Source: Neobacillus rhizophilus (GTDB taxonomy: Bacteria; Bacillota; Bacilli; Bacillales; Cytobacillaceae). Taken from it: 64,000 bases of DNA. The notes below the pieces were generated by a model that saw only the letters and a program-made list of their open reading frames with translations, was not told the origin of the DNA and did no database searches. The stretch is taken from positions 460,103 to 524,102 of the forward strand of contig NZ_JAGYPF010000002.1 in the NCBI RefSeq assembly GCF_018343535.1, given 5' to 3'. The number at the start of each line of letters is the position of its first letter. Positions within the stretch are counted from its first letter, which is position 1. Of the stretch, positions 33,481 to 40,727 are shown one piece after another. The position numbers and the translations under genes are program-made.

Positions 33481-34274
33481 TTTACCCCGCTCAAATCAAT
33501 GAACGGCGTGGCCCCACCGGTTACGCTTGGGAGGCGTCCGTCCCATTTTTCCAGGGCTTTTTCTTGGACTTCGATTTGTTTTAGTTGGATTAGCTCGGGG
33601 GTGACTTCTTCTTTTTTCAGTTTTAATGACTCTGCTTCGGCTTTGGCTTGGGTAATCTGCTGTTCTGCTTCGATTTTGATTCGATCTAAATCCCTTTGGG
33701 CCTTTAACGCATTTTGTTCGGCTGTTTGCTTCAATTCAATCGCTTTATTGAATTCTTCGCTAAACGCAAATTCTTTAATATTGATATCTTCTAGGAGCAT
33801 ATAATACTTGGTTAATTTCTTGGACAGCATTTCTTTCACTTTAGCCGATACGTCTGGGCGTTTTGAAATCAGCTCTTCTGCTGTATATTGAGCGGTAATC
33901 GCCTTTAATGATTCGGCGATGGCTGGGTCCACGATGCGAGCGCGAAAATCAGGGCCGATTTCCTGGTAGAGCTTATTGACCTTCCCGGGGTCGACTGAAT
34001 AGTTGACGGCCACCTTAGCCGTGACCATTTGTAAATCCTTAGAAGCGGCACTTTGTGAGCTTTCTTCTTTTTGGACCCGGACCTCAACCTGTTCCACACT
34101 TTGAATGAACGGAATTTTAAAATGAAAGCCTTCCGTCAAGATCGTTGGCTTCACTGCCCCTAATTGCAACAGAACCCCTCGATGACCTGACTCCACCTTC
34201 GTACCAGAAAAAATAAAAACCACGATAACCAAGACTAAAATCACGCCACTGACGATAAATTTCCCGTATTTCAA
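33477..34274 (-). CDS. Prohibitin/SPFH-domain membrane protein (265 aa)
   Basis: One N-terminal membrane anchor (FIVSGVILVLVIVVFIFSG), then a Band-7/SPFH domain (about 30-190: VESGHRGVLLQLGAVKPTILTEGFHFKIPF), then a charged coiled coil (about 190-245, rich in KAEAESLKLKKEE). I choose the TTG at 34274 behind GGAGAGGAGGATC; the longer frame lacks a site. The stop TGA (33479-33477) belongs to the adjoining REP palindrome. Prohibitin-like proteins form membrane scaffolds; the partner here is unknown. Confidence 0.82.
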   Translation of the reverse strand: MKYGKFIVSGVILVLVIVVFIFSGTKVESGHRGVLLQLGAVKPTILTEGFHFKIPFIQSVEQVEVRVQKEESSQSAASKDLQMVTAKVAVNYSVDPGKVNKLYQEIGPDFRARIVDPAIAESLKAITAQYTAEELISKRPDVSAKVKEMLSKKLTKYYMLLEDINIKEFAFSEEFNKAIELKQTAEQNALKAQRDLDRIKIEAEQQITQAKAEAESLKLKKEEVTPELIQLKQIEVQEKALEKWDGRLPSVTGGATPFIDLSGVK

Positions 34275-34400
34275 AGCGATCCTCCTCTCCTTCTCATTAA
34301 AATATATGAATGAGAGGGTTGGTCTCATGCGGAAGCATGGGTATAAGTTCCCGTCTTACTTGAATATAAATAGGTAAAACCTTTAGATGGAGGACTTTGT

Positions 34401-34868
34401 ATGGCATTCGTTGCAATCTATACTGTCGGCAGGCTCAATCATCCCTATCACCACCCGGCCTCGCGTGAATTTTTTGAAGTGGGAGATGAAATCATTCATC
34501 AGGCAGCTAAAACTGGACAACTTGTAGAGGTATTTTCACCTGAGGGAGTCCCTTTACCTGAAGAAGCCAATAAGGGGAATGGATACCCTGTTCTGACTTT
34601 GACGGTATGGAAAAGCCTTCAAGGCTTATATCGTTTTACCTATTCAGGTCATCATCGGCAAGCGTTACGAGATCGAAGCAAATGGGTGGAGCCTTATCCG
34701 GAGAAACACCTTTCCTATGTAGTGTGGTGGACGGAGAAGGCAAGGGACGTCTCATGGAAAGAGGCATTCAAAAGATACAACCATTATATTCAGCATGGAC
34801 CCACACCATTTGCATTTGATTTTAAAGCTGCGTTTGATGAAAAAGGGGAGACGTGCTTGGTTAAGTAG
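34401..34868 (+). CDS. DUF3291 domain protein (155 aa)
   Basis: A soluble protein with the DUF3291 pattern: MAFVAIYTVGRLNHPYHHPASREFFE at the start, LTVWKSLQGLYRFTYSGHHRQALRDRSKW in the middle, and YVVWWTEKARDVSWKEAFKRYNHYIQHGPTPFAFDF near the end. It is related to ferredoxin-like dimeric alpha/beta-barrel folds such as monooxygenase-like proteins. The function is unknown. GATGGAGGAC precedes the ATG. Divergent from the SPFH gene. Confidence 0.72.
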   Translation: MAFVAIYTVGRLNHPYHHPASREFFEVGDEIIHQAAKTGQLVEVFSPEGVPLPEEANKGNGYPVLTLTVWKSLQGLYRFTYSGHHRQALRDRSKWVEPYPEKHLSYVVWWTEKARDVSWKEAFKRYNHYIQHGPTPFAFDFKAAFDEKGETCLVK

Positions 34869-34928
34869 CAGTGACAGGGGCTTAACTTTCTAAAACAGGA
34901 GAGTTGGTTTTTTTCATGGGTTTCGCAT

Positions 34929-34970
34929 AAAAAGGCACAACTAGCGTAAATTCACTAGCGGTGCCTTTTT
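34929..34970. terminator. Terminator after the DUF3291 gene
   Basis: AAAAGGCAC and GTGCCTTTTT pair around an inner CTAGCG/CTAGCG region; T-rich on both sides, so it may serve both convergent genes. Confidence 0.75.
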
Positions 34971-35033
34971 ACGAGCAAAGCTTTCGAGTGACCCCTATGA
35001 ACTATTCCCATATCACACCCATTCACCACTCCT

Positions 35034-35786
35034 CTAAGACGTTCCCATCACTTTTTGGCCCTGCGGTTGGGTGTTGTTTGGGTTCAGCTCTAAAGTGATT
35101 CCAATAGCATCAAACGATAGGGATTGGGGGAGGCGGTAGGTGATTAGACCGTTGCCGTTTTGATCAGGCTTCAAAGTCCCCGCATTTTGCCGAGTGCCGT
35201 TTTTTAACAGCCATACTTGATATACTTCCTCATCTTTGGTACGCGGCATATTGTTTAATTCGATGACAAGATTGGTGGTGCTGCCTTCTTGAATAAGGTA
35301 AGCATTGCCGTTTGCCGAAGCGGCTAACCCCTGCCCTTTGAGGATATGGGTCGATACAATTTGGGATGGGTCCGCTTCTTTTGTTTCTAAGACTGTAATC
35401 GTCTCCTTTAATTGAAGGTTATTCCAAAATAGTCCGACTAAGCCGATGACTAGAACGACAGCAACAGCAGTGGATAATGGCGAGAAATGCTTTTTGAAAT
35501 TGAGTTTAATTAGATCGATAAAGCCTTTCTTCGTTGGTTTTACTTTCTGTTCCTGCTGCGGAGCTTCATTCTCTTCAAAAATAAAGTTCATGACGTCTGC
35601 TTTCAGTGTTTCTGGAACGTCCACCTCTTCTACTTCATAAGAAAGGGTCTGCCATAATCCTTGCAGCGATTCTAATTCGTGCTGACAGTGGGTACAAGTT
35701 TTCAAATGGCGCTCGAATTCTTCTTTTTCAAGTGCAGTCAATTCATTAATCATATATAAAGACAGGTTTTCGCATTTATTTTCCAT
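35034..35786 (-). CDS. Anti-sigma factor with zinc-finger and RskA domain (250 aa)
   Basis: Cytoplasmic zinc-binding anti-sigma domain with HLKTCTHCQHEL (HxxxCxxC; residues about 35-46), a central membrane helix (STAVAVVLVIGLVGLFW), then an external RskA-like beta domain (about 130-245; VIELNNMPRTKDEEVYQVWLLKNG). I choose the ATG at 35786 behind AGGAGGGG. It overlaps the sigma gene by 11 bases, so the pair is translationally coupled. It should hold the adjacent sigma factor at the membrane until an external signal releases it. Confidence 0.88.
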   Translation of the reverse strand: MENKCENLSLYMINELTALEKEEFERHLKTCTHCQHELESLQGLWQTLSYEVEEVDVPETLKADVMNFIFEENEAPQQEQKVKPTKKGFIDLIKLNFKKHFSPLSTAVAVVLVIGLVGLFWNNLQLKETITVLETKEADPSQIVSTHILKGQGLAASANGNAYLIQEGSTTNLVIELNNMPRTKDEEVYQVWLLKNGTRQNAGTLKPDQNGNGLITYRLPQSLSFDAIGITLELNPNNTQPQGQKVMGTS

Positions 35787-36366
35787 GCCTAACCCCTCCT
35801 GTTTCCTCATTGAAATAATTCCGAAGTTTTTTTAAGGTTTGATGCAGCCTGCTTTTAATGGTACCAAGCGGCTTTTTTTCTATTTCTGCAATTTCGCTTA
35901 AAGAGTAACCTTCCCAGTATAGAAGGTTGATGAGGCGTTGCTGTGGTTCAGAGAGATGGCGTTTGGCTTCCTGAATTTGCTGTTTTAATAGATTTCTTGA
36001 AACTTGCTGCAGAACATCCTCCGACTGCTGCCCTTGAATATGCAGCATGTCATCCAGTTCTAACGGGATGGTTCCATTATGCTTTTGCTCTTTACGAATG
36101 AGATCAATCGCAATATTTCGGGTAATGGTAAGAAGCCAGTTCGCCAACTGTCCTTTTGCTGGATTATAGGTGCTTTTTGTTGTCCAAAGCCGGAGAAATA
36201 CATGTTGGACTATCTCTTTCGTTTTATCTGTATCGCCCTTTGCTATTTTATAGGAGAAGCTATAGATAAGCTTTGCATAACGGTCATATAGCTCTTCAAG
36301 TGCCGGACGATGCTTTTGGACAATTAGTCCAATCAGTTCTTCGTCTGTCTTCGATTTCATTGCCAA
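35776..36366 (-). CDS. ECF sigma factor (196 aa)
   Basis: Sigma-70 region 2 (about 20-95: LEELYDRYAKLIYSFSYKI, EIVQHVFLRLWTT, GQLANWLLTITRNIAIDLIRK) and region 4 (about 130-185: LSEPQQRLINLLYWEGYSLSEIAEIEKKPLGTIKSRLHQTLKKLR). No region 3, so it is an ECF type, closest to SigK/RpoE-like factors paired with RskA anti-sigmas. A candidate target motif occurs upstream of the two exported-protein genes just upstream of it (37023-37059 and 37953-37989). Its own upstream region lacks that exact motif. Confidence 0.9.
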   Translation of the reverse strand: MAMKSKTDEELIGLIVQKHRPALEELYDRYAKLIYSFSYKIAKGDTDKTKEIVQHVFLRLWTTKSTYNPAKGQLANWLLTITRNIAIDLIRKEQKHNGTIPLELDDMLHIQGQQSEDVLQQVSRNLLKQQIQEAKRHLSEPQQRLINLLYWEGYSLSEIAEIEKKPLGTIKSRLHQTLKKLRNYFNEETGGVRHGK

Positions 36367-36443
36367 ATTCTCTCCCTTTACATTGCAGCGTTTTTAATAG
36401 TATAAATCATTGTGAAAGCGGAAGGGGAAACCTTTTCAGAATG

Positions 36444-36474
36444 AGAAAAAAGAACTGCCCGGCGGCAATTCTTC
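36444..36474 (-). terminator. Terminator of the secreted-repeat lipoprotein gene
   Basis: On the minus strand AAGAATTGCC gcc GGGCAGTTCTTTTTT. Confidence 0.8.
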
Positions 36475-36485
36475 GAAAAGTTGTA

Positions 36486-36998
36486 TTATTGGGGAAACGT
36501 TGTCTCGCTGTTAACAATAAACCAAACATCCTTAACGCCCTGTCCATTTACATCACCAGCTGCTTTGTCATTAACAAAGTAGTAAAGCGGAAAGCCTTTG
36601 TAGGTTGTCTGTTTCTCACCTGTGTCTGCTCGGGTAATGGTGCTGAAGTCTTGTTTGTTAAGTCCTTCCGGAACGTCAAGGTTTTCAGAATAGAAGGCAG
36701 GCCAGTTCTGGAGACATTCTCCGCTGCAGTTTGATGTGTTTCGCTTATCTTTGGCAAAATAGTAAAGTGTCATCCCGTCCGCATCTGCAAGATAGTTACC
36801 GACTTTTTCGTTTTCCTTCAGCTGCAGGGCTGTATCCGATTTGTCAGCAGTTTTTTCGGCAGCATTGTTAACCTCTGTGGCTGTCTCTTTTGCTTGATTA
36901 CTTGTATCCTTGTCCTTTGCATTTTCTTTTGCACCGCAGCCAACAAGAAGTACTCCTGCTAAAAGGAATATAAATAGCCAACTCCACTTTTTCATCAT
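36486..36998 (-). CDS. Lipoprotein with two COG4315-type secreted repeats (170 aa)
   Basis: Lipobox VLLVGC anchors the protein outside the membrane. A ~50-residue charged, Ala/Thr-rich spacer follows, then two copies of the secreted repeat (Lipoprotein_15/COG4315): NYLADADGMTLYYFAKDKRNTSNCSGECLQNWPAF and TRADTGEKQTTYKGFPLYYFVNDKAAGDVNGQGV. The two Cys in SNCSGEC and the Trp-Pro are family marks; this family is often encoded next to ECF sigma/anti-sigma or redox genes. AAGGAGGAG precedes the ATG. A candidate ECF promoter lies 25 bases upstream. The function is unknown. Confidence 0.82.
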   Translation of the reverse strand: MMKKWSWLFIFLLAGVLLVGCGAKENAKDKDTSNQAKETATEVNNAAEKTADKSDTALQLKENEKVGNYLADADGMTLYYFAKDKRNTSNCSGECLQNWPAFYSENLDVPEGLNKQDFSTITRADTGEKQTTYKGFPLYYFVNDKAAGDVNGQGVKDVWFIVNSETTFPQ

Positions 36999-37022
36999 GA
37001 ACTCCTCCTTATATGTTCTGTT

Positions 37023-37059
37023 CAATAAAGGTAACGAAGAAACACAAAAAACGGTTCGA
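37023..37059 (-). promoter_or_regulatory. Candidate ECF-type promoter upstream of the lipoprotein gene
   Basis: Minus strand: TCGAACCGTTTT, 11 bases, CGTTACCTTTATTG. Expressed as ECF boxes this is GAACC, 16 bases, CGTT, the same spacing as known Bacillus ECF promoters. It matches 37953-37989. Confidence 0.65.
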
Positions 37060-37080
37060 ATTTTTATAGAAAAAAATAGT

Positions 37081-37115
37081 GCCTGGCACCGACCAGAAGA
37101 TTGGAGGGTGCCTTG
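37081..37115. repeat. GTGCCnGGC repeat, copy 1
   Basis: GTGCCTGGCACCGACCAGA followed by GGAGGGTGCC; shares its sequence with 38135-38180. Confidence 0.65.
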
Positions 37116-37121
37116 AGAACG

Positions 37122-37925
37122 TTATTTCCATCCCCACTTTTGAAAGACCTGATGGGATGCATCGGTTTTTAGATAGTCAATGAATTGTTGGGCTTCTTTT
37201 TTGTTATCCGTACGGGTTGTTAGAGTAATCGGGGTTCCTCTGTAAAGCTTTTCTGCTTCCGGGAGCTCCACTAAATCGGTGACGTCCGTAAGCCTATGGT
37301 GCCAGGATTCATATGTAATCCACGCGTCGTGTTTTGAATTTGATTTCCATATTTCAATTGCTTCGGCACTGGATTTTACGGAGATGTCAATATTTTGGCT
37401 AATCCCTCCGATTAGGCCCTTTCTTCCAGCTAAATCCTCCCATAATCCGAGCTGCCCGGCACCATTGACATCGATAATTTTCACGCCCCTTTTTGTTAAA
37501 TCTTCAAGTGATTGGATGTTCTTGGGATTCCCTTTTCGTACTAAAATCCCTGCTGCTCGGGGATATAATTCTGTAAGTGATTTTTCATTGATCATCTCAG
37601 GATTGCTTAGCATGAAGCTGCGAACCATGTACTCCGATCCTCCATAAACGATATCAGCATCTTGTTTGGCCTGGTTAATCCAGTTTGATTCAGGTCCAGC
37701 CGTTACGAAAACTTTTATTCCTGTTTCCGCTGTGAATTTTTCTGCTGCTTCCTTCATCGGTCCCAGTGGTCCGCCTGGGCCATACACTCGGATCACTCCA
37801 TCGTTCTTTGCCGAATTGGCAGGCAGTTGAGACTTAGATGAATCTTCTATGTTTGCGTAAACCGAAAATCCAGCGGCCGTGAACAGAAGTAAAAAGATTG
37901 CACCCAGTAACAAATTTTTTTTCAT
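37122..37925 (-). CDS. Extracellular substrate-binding protein, AcfC-like (267 aa)
   Basis: An N-terminal signal peptide or anchor (MKKNLLLGAIFLLLFTAAGFSVYA) without lipobox. The mature part is a type II solute-binding fold related to molybdate/sulfate-binding proteins and AcfC: VIRVYGPGGPLGPMKEAAEKF, VFVTAGPESNWINQAKQDADIVYGGSEYM, GVKIIDVNGAGQLGLWEDLAGRKG. I choose the ATG at 37925, seven bases after GGAGGA. No permease or ATPase lies nearby, so it may act as a sensor or scavenger. Its promoter motif is the same as that of the lipoprotein gene, suggesting joint control by the adjacent ECF sigma factor. Confidence 0.75.
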   Translation of the reverse strand: MKKNLLLGAIFLLLFTAAGFSVYANIEDSSKSQLPANSAKNDGVIRVYGPGGPLGPMKEAAEKFTAETGIKVFVTAGPESNWINQAKQDADIVYGGSEYMVRSFMLSNPEMINEKSLTELYPRAAGILVRKGNPKNIQSLEDLTKRGVKIIDVNGAGQLGLWEDLAGRKGLIGGISQNIDISVKSSAEAIEIWKSNSKHDAWITYESWHHRLTDVTDLVELPEAEKLYRGTPITLTTRTDNKKEAQQFIDYLKTDASHQVFQKWGWK

Positions 37926-37952
37926 CCTCATTCCTCCATTTTTTTTAGTTAT

Positions 37953-37989
37953 CAATTAAGGAAACGAATAAGGGGTTAAAACGGTTCGA
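37953..37989 (-). promoter_or_regulatory. Candidate ECF-type promoter upstream of the AcfC-like gene
   Basis: Minus strand: TCGAACCGTTTT, 11 bases, CGTTTCCTTAATTG. The first 12 bases are identical to the other copy and the spacing is exactly preserved, while the spacer differs. Confidence 0.65.
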
Positions 37990-38010
37990 AAGAAATTTAA
38001 GATGCATGGG

Positions 38011-38040
38011 AAGATGCATGGGGACGGTTCTCGTGCATCA
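38011..38040 (+). repeat. REP-like element
   Basis: AAGATGCATGGGGACGG followed by TTCTCGTGCATCA. GATGCATGGG is also repeated just before it at 38001. Confidence 0.8.
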
Positions 38041-38134
38041 ATTTTTGAAGGATAATCTTTTGAAATCTAAATAGTTGCCGAAATAAATGATGATTTCCTA
38101 CATTTGCAAATGTCGACTGCAATCGACGAAAAAA

Positions 38135-38180
38135 GTGCCAGGCGCCGACCAGAAAAGGGGAAGGTGCCTGGCATTTTCAC
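38135..38180. repeat. GTGCCnGGC repeat, copy 2 (hairpin)
   Basis: GTGCCAGGCGCCGACCAGA and GGTGCCTGGCATTTT form an imperfect stem around a purine-rich loop. It directly precedes a REP palindrome. Confidence 0.65.
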
Positions 38181-38186
38181 TTTGGA

Positions 38187-38245
38187 ACATGGGGACGGTT
38201 CTTCTGCCTCACAAAGTGAGGCAAGAGAACCGACCCCATGCATCA
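38187..38245. repeat. Full REP-like palindrome
   Basis: CATGGGGACGGTTCTTCTG, CCTCACAAAGTGAGG, CAAGAGAACCGACCCCATG, ending GCATCA. Its minus-strand TGA (38245-38243) is the stop codon of the YeiH gene. Confidence 0.9.
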
Positions 38246-39304
38246 CGCAATAAAGTAAGAAACCACGGAAAGGATGATGGATGTGATCAGCATGGCGATT
38301 AGCGGCCGTGCTGCTTTGGTCCGGAGGTCGCGGAGGCTGACGTTTAGACCGAGACCGACCATGGCGGATGTTAAGATAAAGGTAGTGGCGGTTGAAATTC
38401 CGTCCATGGCAGCTTTTGAAACAGGGATGGAATGGCCAAGGATATAGCTTCCGAACAAGCTCATCAAGATAAAGCCGATGAGAAACCAAGGGAACTCAAT
38501 TTTGGTATCTCCAGCACTTCCTGAACTGCGTCTTTTCATCCAATACATAAGAATAAAGCACAATGGAACTAGCAGGAGTACCCGGCCTAGTTTGGCCAGA
38601 AGAGCAATGGCCAGGCCGTCTGGACCTGCAGGTGCCCCGGCTAAGGCAACATGAGCAATTTCGTGAAGGCTGATTCCGCTCCAGATGCCATAATCAATGG
38701 CCGATAACGGGAGAAACGGTCTTAGAATCGTATAGGTTATCGAAAAAATCGTCCCCACCAAGGCAATAATTCCGACCCCGATGGCTGTATCTTCGTCCTT
38801 TGCCTTGAGAATGGGTGAAACGGCGGCAATCGCGGCAGCCCCGCATACACCGGTTCCCACACCAAGCAGGAGCACGAGGGAGGATTCTGCTTTCAGCAAT
38901 TTTCCGAGCCATACAGTTAACAGTATCGCAAAAGCAATGACACCGATATCACGGGCAATCAGCCCCAGCCCTTGATGAATCACCACATCTATGTTTAACT
39001 TGAGCCCGTATAATATAATCGCAAACCGTAAAAAGCGCTTGGAGGAAAATTGAATTCCTGCACGGATTTTTTCCGGATAACCGAAAAATTGCCGGTACAT
39101 TACCGCAATCACAATCGCACAGGCAAGTGGTCCGACACGATCGAACCCTGGGACTTTTGCTAACGCAAAACCGAACACTGCAATGACAATGGTAAAAGCA
39201 ATTCCCCCCAGCCATAAATAAGCGGAAGGTTTTGTTTCAGGCTTTTTAAGAGGTTGTTCGTTCTGTCCGTCTTGAGGTAAAATTCTTGCAGTTTGACTTC
39301 CCAT
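38243..39304 (-). CDS. YeiH/UPF0324-family putative sulfate (sulfite) exporter (353 aa)
   Basis: About ten membrane helices. The family marks are FLRFAIILYGLKLNID, LLGVGTGVCGAAAIAAVSPI, ISLHEIAHVALAGAPAG and SAMVGLGLNVSLRDLR. The length is typical. I choose the ATG at 39304, seven bases after GAGGTG. Divergent from a LysR gene, the usual YeiH/YeiE-type arrangement. Members have been tied to sulfite or sulfate export and to sulfur-compound stress; the substrate here is inferred from the family. Confidence 0.85.
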   Translation of the reverse strand: MGSQTARILPQDGQNEQPLKKPETKPSAYLWLGGIAFTIVIAVFGFALAKVPGFDRVGPLACAIVIAVMYRQFFGYPEKIRAGIQFSSKRFLRFAIILYGLKLNIDVVIHQGLGLIARDIGVIAFAILLTVWLGKLLKAESSLVLLLGVGTGVCGAAAIAAVSPILKAKDEDTAIGVGIIALVGTIFSITYTILRPFLPLSAIDYGIWSGISLHEIAHVALAGAPAGPDGLAIALLAKLGRVLLLVPLCFILMYWMKRRSSGSAGDTKIEFPWFLIGFILMSLFGSYILGHSIPVSKAAMDGISTATTFILTSAMVGLGLNVSLRDLRTKAARPLIAMLITSIILSVVSYFIA

Positions 39305-39342
39305 TTCAATCACCTCAAATGATTTGATTTTGTAACTTAAGC

Positions 39343-39361
39343 ATACTCGCGATTGGTGTAT
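39343..39361. promoter_or_regulatory. Candidate LysR binding dyad
   Basis: ATAC, 11 bases, GTAT in the divergent region between the YeiH and LysR genes; a plausible LysR-type site. Confidence 0.45.
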
Positions 39362-39429
39362 AAGAAAAATAATGATATATAATAGGGATGATAAGTAAAA
39401 GTATATACATGAAAAGAGGGGGGCAGAGG

Positions 39430-40332
39430 ATGGACCAGCATTTAGAGGTGTTTATTAAAGTGGTGGAAAAGGAGAATTTTTCAAAAGCAGCGGAGGAGCT
39501 GCATATGACCCAGCCGGCGGTAAGCCAGTATATTAGAACGCTAGAACAATCGATCGGCACAAGGCTTTTGGAAAGAAGTAATAAGTATGTCCGCCTCAAT
39601 CAGGCCGGTGAGATCGTTTATCACCATGCGAAAGAAATCATCGCCCTTTATACTAAAATGCAGTCCTTGGTCGACGACCTGACCAATAAGGCGAGCGGCC
39701 CGATTGCGATTGGGGCAAGCTACACGTTTGGCGAGTATATCCTGCCGCATATTATTGCCAAAATGAAGGAGCAATACCCTGATATTCACCCGTCGATTCG
39801 GATTCAAAATACCAAGGAAATCATTGAACTGGTGAAAAAACATCAATTGGACATTGGCATCATTGAAGGATTTTATGAAGAAAATGTCCTTAATTCGAAA
39901 GTGGTTTCTAAAGATCGAATGGTTGTTGTTGCTTCGCCTCGTCACTCTCTTTTAGGCGAAAAAGGGGAAATAAGGCTAGCTGACTTGGAGGAAGAAACGT
40001 GGATTCTCAGGGAAGAGGGCTCTGGGACCAGAGAGGCTGCGGAAAATCTATTTCGGCGGTACAAGTTCACCCCGAAAAAAGTCATGGAATTCGGCAGTAC
40101 CCAGCTCATCAAGGAATCGGTTGAAGCTGGTCTTGGCATCAGTTTGTTGTCAAGCTGGGCGATTAAGAAGGAGCTCACAAACGGCTACATCGGCATCATT
40201 CACGTAATGGGCCTCCCGTTTAAACGCAACTTCTCCATCCTAACCCATGCCACCTACCAAACAAAAGCATTGCAAACATTCATAGAAACACTAAAAACAT
40301 ACCTCGGCGACCCGAAAACGAGCAGATTTTAG
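39430..40332 (+). CDS. LysR-family regulator of the yeiH-type gene (300 aa)
   Basis: N-terminal winged helix (NFSKAAEELHMTQPAVSQYIRTLEQSIG) and an effector domain (GPIAIGASYTFGEYILPHI, EEGSGTREAAENLF, VEAGLGISLLSSWAI). I choose the ATG at 39430 (MDQHLEVF) behind AGAGGGGGGCAGAGG. By position and similarity to YeiE/CysL-like proteins it should control the divergent exporter gene. The stop TAG is followed at once by the TGA of a REP palindrome. Confidence 0.85.
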   Translation: MDQHLEVFIKVVEKENFSKAAEELHMTQPAVSQYIRTLEQSIGTRLLERSNKYVRLNQAGEIVYHHAKEIIALYTKMQSLVDDLTNKASGPIAIGASYTFGEYILPHIIAKMKEQYPDIHPSIRIQNTKEIIELVKKHQLDIGIIEGFYEENVLNSKVVSKDRMVVVASPRHSLLGEKGEIRLADLEEETWILREEGSGTREAAENLFRRYKFTPKKVMEFGSTQLIKESVEAGLGISLLSSWAIKKELTNGYIGIIHVMGLPFKRNFSILTHATYQTKALQTFIETLKTYLGDPKTSRF

Positions 40333-40396
40333 TGAAGCATGGGGACGGTTCTTCTGCCTCACAAAGTGAGGCACGAGAACCGTCCCCATGCTTCAC
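40333..40396. repeat. Full REP-like palindrome abutting the LysR stop
   Basis: TGAAGCATGGGGACGG, TTCTTCTGCCTCACAAAG, TGAGGCACGAGAACC, GTCCCCATGCTTCA: nearly perfect over 64 bases. It would also act as a terminator-like stem. Confidence 0.9.
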
Positions 40397-40534
40397 TTGA
40401 CAGAATCTTTAACAAATAGTAATATTTAGTACGTGATTATAGTGTTTAGGTGATTTCTTTTAATATAGAACTTTAGCATATGGTTAATAATGATCTATTG
40501 GCTTTTATGAAAAAGGAATCGTATTGAAAAGGAA

Positions 40535-40562
40535 TTCAAGCTTTTAATGAATTACATATGAT
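40535..40562 (+). promoter_or_regulatory. Candidate promoter of the MpsABC/Dab operon
   Basis: TTCAAG at 40535-40540, 16-base spacer, TATGAT at 40557-40562. The -35 box is weak. Confidence 0.4.
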
Positions 40563-40603
40563 AAAGGTAGACTATTTAAAAGCCCGATTGGGAAGTTAAA
40601 GGT

Positions 40604-40672
40604 AAACCGGCAATCTTCAAAGTTTAATGGTTGTAGTATGACCATTAAGCTTAAAGTTTGCCGGTTTTTTTG
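40604..40672 (+). terminator. Large T-tailed hairpin in the leader of the MpsABC/Dab operon
   Basis: AAACCGGCAA pairs with TTGCCGGTTT. An inner stem AATGGT/ACCATT lies within, and seven T follow. It sits between the candidate promoter and the start codon, so transcription attenuation is possible. Confidence 0.7.
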
Positions 40673-40727
40673 TTTTTAAAAAACTAGAAGATTCATATTA
40701 TCAAAATCTAAGAGGGAGAGAGCGAGG

